Shown: piece by piece, positions 12,294-15,260 of the stretch | Position numbering within the stretch: the stretch's first letter is position 1 | How the letters are laid out: the number at the start of each line of letters is the position of its first letter | NCBI GenBank assembly: GCA_002339725.1 | Contig: DDKN01000015.1 | Coordinates: 1 to 15,260 of the forward strand | Direction: 5' to 3' | Source of the DNA: Thiobacillus sp. UBA2597 | GTDB lineage: Bacteria > Pseudomonadota > Gammaproteobacteria > Burkholderiales > Thiobacillaceae | Length of the DNA: 15,260 bases | Position numbers and translations under genes: made by a program | Notes under the pieces: model-generated | The model's input: the letters and a program-made list of their open reading frames with translations, nothing else | Database searches by the model: none | Told to the model about the DNA's origin: nothing

Positions 12294-13709
12294 ATGGGTG
12301 TAGCCACCACTTACGCCGCTTTTCCCGGCCGCATTGTCATGGTCGGTTTCGGTTCCATCGGACAGGGGGTGTTGCCCCTGATTCTGCGCCATCTGGCGGT
12401 GACGCCGGAGCGCATCACCATCATCGAGCCGCGCAACGATCCGACCGGCGAGGCCCATGCCCTGGGGGTGACGCTCAAGTCCCTCGCCCTGACCCCGGAC
12501 AACTACGTCGCCATCCTGGATGACCTGCTGCGTCCGGGCGACTTTCTGGTCAATGTCTCCTTCGATGTCTCCTCGCTCGCCCTGATCGAGTATTGCCAGC
12601 AGCGCGGCGTGCTCTATGTCGACACCTGCATCGAGCCGTGGCCGGGCGGGCATACCGACCCGGCCGTCAGCCCGGCGCAGCGGACCAACTACGCCTTCCG
12701 CGAGGCGGCGCTGGCACTCAAGCGCGCCCACCCCAGGGGGCCGACCGCCATCGTCAACCACGGCGCCAATCCCGGTCTGGTTTCCCATTTCACCAAGCAG
12801 GCCCTGCTCGACATCGCCCAGGCCACCCAGGTTTCCGCCAACCCGGTCAGCCGGGACGACTGGGCGCAGCTGGCCAGGCAGCTCGGGGTCAAGGTCATCC
12901 ACATCGCCGAGCGCGACACCCAGCTCGCGGCCGAGCGCAAGCAGCCGGGCGAGTTCGTCAATACCTGGTCGGTCGAGGCCTTCGTCGGCGAAGGCTGCCA
13001 GCCGGCCGAACTGGGCTGGGGCTCGCACGAGCGGCATTTCCCGGCCGATGGCGCGCGCCATGACTTCGGTTGCGCTGCCGCGATCTATCTCAACCGGCCC
13101 GGCGCCGCCACCCGGGTGCGCAGCTGGACCCCGCTGGAAGGGCCCTACCACGGCTTTCTCATCACCCACGGCGAATCGATCTCGATCGCCGACTACCTGA
13201 CCGTACGCGACAAGGACCAGCTGCTGTACCGGCCCACCGTGCACTACGCCTACCACCCCTGCGATGCCGCCGTGCTCTCGCTGCACGAACTGGCCGGCAA
13301 GAACTGGCAGTTGCAGCCGCGCTGGCGCATTTCACGCGAGGACCTGATCGGCGGGCGCGACGAGCTCGGCGTGCTGCTCATGGGCCATGCCAAGGGCGCC
13401 TATTGGTATGGTTCGCAGCTCTCGATCGAGGAGACCCGGCGCCTGGTGCCCTACAACAACGCGACCAGCCTGCAGGTCACCATCAGCATCGTCGCCGCCA
13501 TGGCCTGGGCCATCCGTCATCCCGAGCTGGGCATCTGCGAGCCGGACGAGCTGGATTTCCGCGCCATCCTGGCCATGTGCCGGCCCTATCTGGGCAAGCT
13601 GGTCGGCGTCTACAGCGACTGGACCCCGCTGCTCAACCGCAACCGGCCGTTCCCGGAAGACCTCGATCCGAGCGACCCCTGGCAATTCAAGAACTTCCGG
13701 GTGACATGA
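12294..13709 (+). CDS. hss: Homospermidine synthase
   Basis: Homospermidine synthase (EC 2.5.1.44) joins two putrescine molecules, or putrescine and spermidine, to sym-homospermidine in an NAD-dependent transfer, making a polyamine in place of spermidine. The 471-residue product has an N-terminal Rossmann motif MVGFGSIGQG (residues 16-25) and EP after the second strand. It also has VDTCIEPWPGG, IVNHGANPGLVSHF and WGSHERHFP, stretches I recognise from bacterial HSS of the saccharopine dehydrogenase-like fold. The length fits the family (about 470-480). The ATG at 12294 is fixed by AGGAG (12281-12285), 8 bases upstream; the frame is open further up but begins inside the permease gene. Its stop overlaps the DUF504 start (ATGA). 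Confidence 0.93.
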   Translation: MGVATTYAAFPGRIVMVGFGSIGQGVLPLILRHLAVTPERITIIEPRNDPTGEAHALGVTLKSLALTPDNYVAILDDLLRPGDFLVNVSFDVSSLALIEYCQQRGVLYVDTCIEPWPGGHTDPAVSPAQRTNYAFREAALALKRAHPRGPTAIVNHGANPGLVSHFTKQALLDIAQATQVSANPVSRDDWAQLARQLGVKVIHIAERDTQLAAERKQPGEFVNTWSVEAFVGEGCQPAELGWGSHERHFPADGARHDFGCAAAIYLNRPGAATRVRSWTPLEGPYHGFLITHGESISIADYLTVRDKDQLLYRPTVHYAYHPCDAAVLSLHELAGKNWQLQPRWRISREDLIGGRDELGVLLMGHAKGAYWYGSQLSIEETRRLVPYNNATSLQVTISIVAAMAWAIRHPELGICEPDELDFRAILAMCRPYLGKLVGVYSDWTPLLNRNRPFPEDLDPSDPWQFKNFRVT

Positions 13710-13960
13710 TCCCGATCCACGAGCTGCTGCACCGCATCCAGTGGGATCCGGCCTTCGGCCAGGGTGAGTTCGTGATCGGCTATTTCGACCGGCTGAGCCG
13801 GGACATCGTGCGCGTGCCGCTGCGCGACATCCGGCTCGACCCAGCCGATCATTTCAGTTTTCGCGCCCTGGACGCGGACGGGGTTTGTCACGATGTGCCC
13901 TTTCATCGGGTGCGCGCGGTCTGGCGCGACGGGGCGCTGATCTGGCAGCGCCCGGCTTGA
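13706..13960 (+). CDS. DUF504 / MJ1316-type RNA cyclic group end recognition domain protein
   Basis: An 84-residue stand-alone DUF504 (UPF0248) protein. Diagnostic stretches are the N-terminal IPIHELLHRIQWDPAFGQGEF, then VIGYFDR...IVRVPLRDI, DHFSF and the C-terminal VPFHRVRAVWRDGALIW. The family, named after archaeal MJ1316, is proposed to bind RNA ends with cyclic phosphate and is often fused to RNA-processing or 2H-phosphoesterase domains; here it is single. The ATG overlaps the end of homospermidine synthase (ATGA), so expression is coupled to polyamine synthesis. I know of no established link between the two. Confidence 0.85.
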   Translation: MIPIHELLHRIQWDPAFGQGEFVIGYFDRLSRDIVRVPLRDIRLDPADHFSFRALDADGVCHDVPFHRVRAVWRDGALIWQRPA

Positions 13961-13984
13961 TTTATCATGGCAGGCGGCTTTAAT
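13957..13984 (+). promoter_or_regulatory. Predicted promoter of the CBS-HPF pair
   Basis: TTGATT (13957-13962; 4 of 6 matches to TTGACA) and TTTAAT (13979-13984; 5 of 6 to TATAAT) are 16 bases apart. Transcription would begin near 13991, about 31 bases before the CBS gene ATG. The -10 box lies within the left arm of a hairpin sequence, so a protein binding the symmetric site could block it. Confidence 0.4.
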
Positions 13985-13999
13985 GAAATTAAAGTCCGC
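13974..13999. repeat. Inverted repeat between DUF504 and the CBS gene
   Basis: GCGG-CTTTAAT, loop GAA, ATTAAAG-T-CCGC: 7 plus 4 base pairs with one bulged T. It follows the DUF504 stop by 13 bases. There is no T-run after it, so it is either an operator overlapping the promoter or an mRNA hairpin. Confidence 0.55.
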
Positions 14000-14021
14000 T
14001 CACTCCCCGAGGAACCCAAAC

Positions 14022-14471
14022 ATGGCCATCGGCGCTATCTGCAATCGCGAGGTCGTCATCACCGATCGGAAAACGGATGTGCCGGAAGCCGCACGCCTGA
14101 TGCGGCAGTATCACGTCGGTACCCTGGTCGTGGTGGAGGATGTCGAAGGGCAACGCCGGCCGGTGGGTATCGTCACCGACCGCGACATTGCGATCGAGGT
14201 CGTTGCCGCCGGCATCGACCCGGCCAGCCTGACCGTCGGCGACATCATGGGCGGCGATCTGGCCACCGTGCGCGAGACCGAGGGCGTGTTCGACACCATC
14301 CGCTACATGCGCAGCCGGGGTGTACGCCGCGTGCCAGTGGTGGATAATGGCGGCTGGCTCGTCGGTATCGTCACCCTGGACGACCTGCTTGAACTGCTCG
14401 CCGAGGAAATAAACGAAATGGCCAGCCTGATTTCCCGCGGACGCCAGCGCGAAGCAGCGACCCGCACCTAA
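14022..14471 (+). CDS. CBS-pair domain protein
   Basis: A 149-residue protein made almost only of two CBS repeats, which as a pair usually bind adenosine nucleotides (AMP, ATP, SAM) and act as energy sensors. Repeat 1 covers about residues 7-63 (VGTLVVVED...PVGIVTDRDIAIEV), and repeat 2 about 75-130 (VGDIMGGDLATV...RGVRRVPVVDNGGWLVGIVTLDDLLELLAEE). The GIVTDRD and GIVTLDD ends match the nucleotide-binding consensus. The ATG at 14022 is chosen because GAGGAA (14009-14014) is 7 bases upstream; an ATG at 13983 lies in the hairpin. It is followed after 21 bases by an HPF gene, which suggests a role in starvation or stress response. Confidence 0.9.
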   Translation: MAIGAICNREVVITDRKTDVPEAARLMRQYHVGTLVVVEDVEGQRRPVGIVTDRDIAIEVVAAGIDPASLTVGDIMGGDLATVRETEGVFDTIRYMRSRGVRRVPVVDNGGWLVGIVTLDDLLELLAEEINEMASLISRGRQREAATRT

Positions 14472-14492
14472 CCCCGCAACAAGGAGCAACCT

Positions 14493-14849
14493 ATGAAACT
14501 GCCTTTGCAGATCACCCTGCGCGACATCCCGCAATCCGACGCCCTGGAGGCGGCCATCAAGGAAAAGGCCGAGAAGCTCGACCGCTTCCATCAGCAGATC
14601 ATGGCCTGCCGGGTCACGGTGGAGATCGCCGGCAAGCACAAGCATCAAGGCAATCAGTTCAAGGTCGACCTCGACATCACCGTGCCGGGCGGCGAAATCG
14701 TGGTGAATCATCACCAGCACGAGGATGTCTATGTCGCACTGCGCGACGCCTTCGACGCGGCCAAGCGCCAGCTGGAGGATTTCGCCCGCAAGCAGCGGGG
14801 CGATGTCAAGACGCACGAAACGCCACGCGCCGTCGCCGCCGAAGAATAA
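14493..14849 (+). CDS. hpf: Ribosome hibernation factor, HPF/RaiA family
   Basis: Proteins of this family bind the 30S decoding region in stationary phase and either promote 100S ribosome dimers (HPF) or block translation as monomers (RaiA). The 118-residue product has ITLRDIPQSDALEAAIKEKAEKLDRF at the N-terminus, CRVTVEIAGKHKHQGNQF and VDLDITVPGGEIVV in the beta sheet, and EDVYVALRDAFDAAKRQLEDFARKQRG as the second basic helix; this covers the complete S30AE domain. The length lies above short HPF (95) and far below long HPF, so the HPF/RaiA distinction is open. AGGAG (14482-14486) gives a strong start. It is the last gene before a strong terminator. Confidence 0.9.
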   Translation: MKLPLQITLRDIPQSDALEAAIKEKAEKLDRFHQQIMACRVTVEIAGKHKHQGNQFKVDLDITVPGGEIVVNHHQHEDVYVALRDAFDAAKRQLEDFARKQRGDVKTHETPRAVAAEE

Positions 14850-14862
14850 GCCGGCCGGACGC

Positions 14863-14893
14863 AAAAAAAGCCGCGCCGAGGCGCGGCTTTTTT
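14863..14893. terminator. Bidirectional Rho-independent terminator
   Basis: GCCGCGC / GCGCGGC (14870-14876 and 14881-14887) with a CGAG loop, seven A before and six T after. It ends the CBS-HPF transcript on the plus strand and, by its A-run, the small acidic protein gene on the minus strand. Confidence 0.92.
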
Positions 14894-14943
14894 ATTGGCA
14901 TCGATCGTGTGTTCTTGGGCGGCCGCCTTGCTTCCGGGCGCGC

Positions 14944-15225
14944 CTAATGGTCCTCGATATGGGTGAAGGTTTCTTCCGCCAGCTCGCCGGTATCCGGGTC
15001 GACCCAGTCGGCGATGCCCAGTTCTTCCTCCACCTCCTGCAGGTCCTCGTCGATCTCGACTTCCGGCTCGGCGCTGTATTCCATGTCCTGCACGGCTTCC
15101 CACAGGGTGGGGAAGGGACCGTACTGCGCATCGGACTCCTTGTCGAGCCAATAAAAACCATCCGGCCGCTCGATGATGCGGGTCTTGTCGTAATCGTGCT
15201 GGGTCTCGGGAATCTTCTGCGTCAT
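14944..15225 (-). CDS. Small acidic protein of unknown function
   Basis: A 93-residue, very acidic protein with no transmembrane segment, which I cannot name. The N-terminal half contains RIIERPDGFYWLDKESDAQYGPFPTL in which RPDGFYW and the YGPFPTLWEAVQDM stretch look like a compact beta-alpha unit seen in conserved hypothetical proteins of betaproteobacteria. The C-terminal half is dominated by Glu and Asp (VEIDEDLQEVEEELGIADWVDPDTGELAEE in separate stretches) and is probably partly disordered. The ATG at 15225 has AGGGGGTG just upstream on its strand. It converges with the HPF gene on a shared terminator. Confidence 0.8.
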   Translation of the reverse strand: MTQKIPETQHDYDKTRIIERPDGFYWLDKESDAQYGPFPTLWEAVQDMEYSAEPEVEIDEDLQEVEEELGIADWVDPDTGELAEETFTHIEDH

Positions 15226-15260
15226 GCCACCCCCTGCTCTAGCTGTTAAGTTGCAATAGG

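Overview
This is a GC-rich, gene-dense stretch of housekeeping DNA, most likely the chromosome of a betaproteobacterium. Three things point that way: a bioB-F-H-C-D cluster divergent from comF, an aroB-dgt pair, and a chromosomal NodI/NodJ-like ABC exporter. I see no transposase, integrase, phage gene, tRNA, rRNA or CRISPR array. The genus cannot be fixed from this sequence alone.

Layout. From about 5.2 kb leftward, a minus-strand operon runs: unknown four-helix membrane protein, bioB, bioF, bioH, bioC, bioD. Together these cover pimeloyl-ester making (BioC), its unmasking (BioH) and all late steps except BioA, which is not here. Nearly every junction is a TGATG or 8-base overlap; the exception is bioH/bioC, which is split by two back-to-back palindromes. 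A TTGACA promoter lies between this operon and comF (plus strand). After comF comes a 34-codon membrane mini-gene with a strong ribosome binding site, then about 670 bases without a credible gene, filled with imperfect palindromes. From 9.04 kb leftward, aroB and dgt overlap by 8 bases.

From 9.15 kb rightward, a plus-strand chain encodes a MazG-like dNTP pyrophosphohydrolase, a thioredoxin-fold [2Fe-2S] ferredoxin, an alpha/beta hydrolase and an ABC ATPase, all overlapping. Its permease is set apart by a repeat-filled gap. Homospermidine synthase and a DUF504 protein follow, overlapping by 4 bases. A CBS-domain protein and an HPF/RaiA ribosome-hibernation factor come next, with a probable promoter in front and a strong bidirectional terminator behind. 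A small acidic protein on the minus strand closes the window.

The most interesting signal is small. BioB carries an extra stretch of about 21 residues between its iron-sulfur CxxxCxxC loop and the next conserved cysteine. The DNA of that stretch is a recognisable copy of the palindromic repeat found three times at 6.48-6.68 kb. It looks like a palindromic element that entered an essential radical-SAM enzyme gene in frame and is translated, comparable to Rickettsia palindromic elements. Other palindromic elements sit at the bioH/bioC and ABC ATPase/permease junctions, so this genome seems generally permissive to such insertions.
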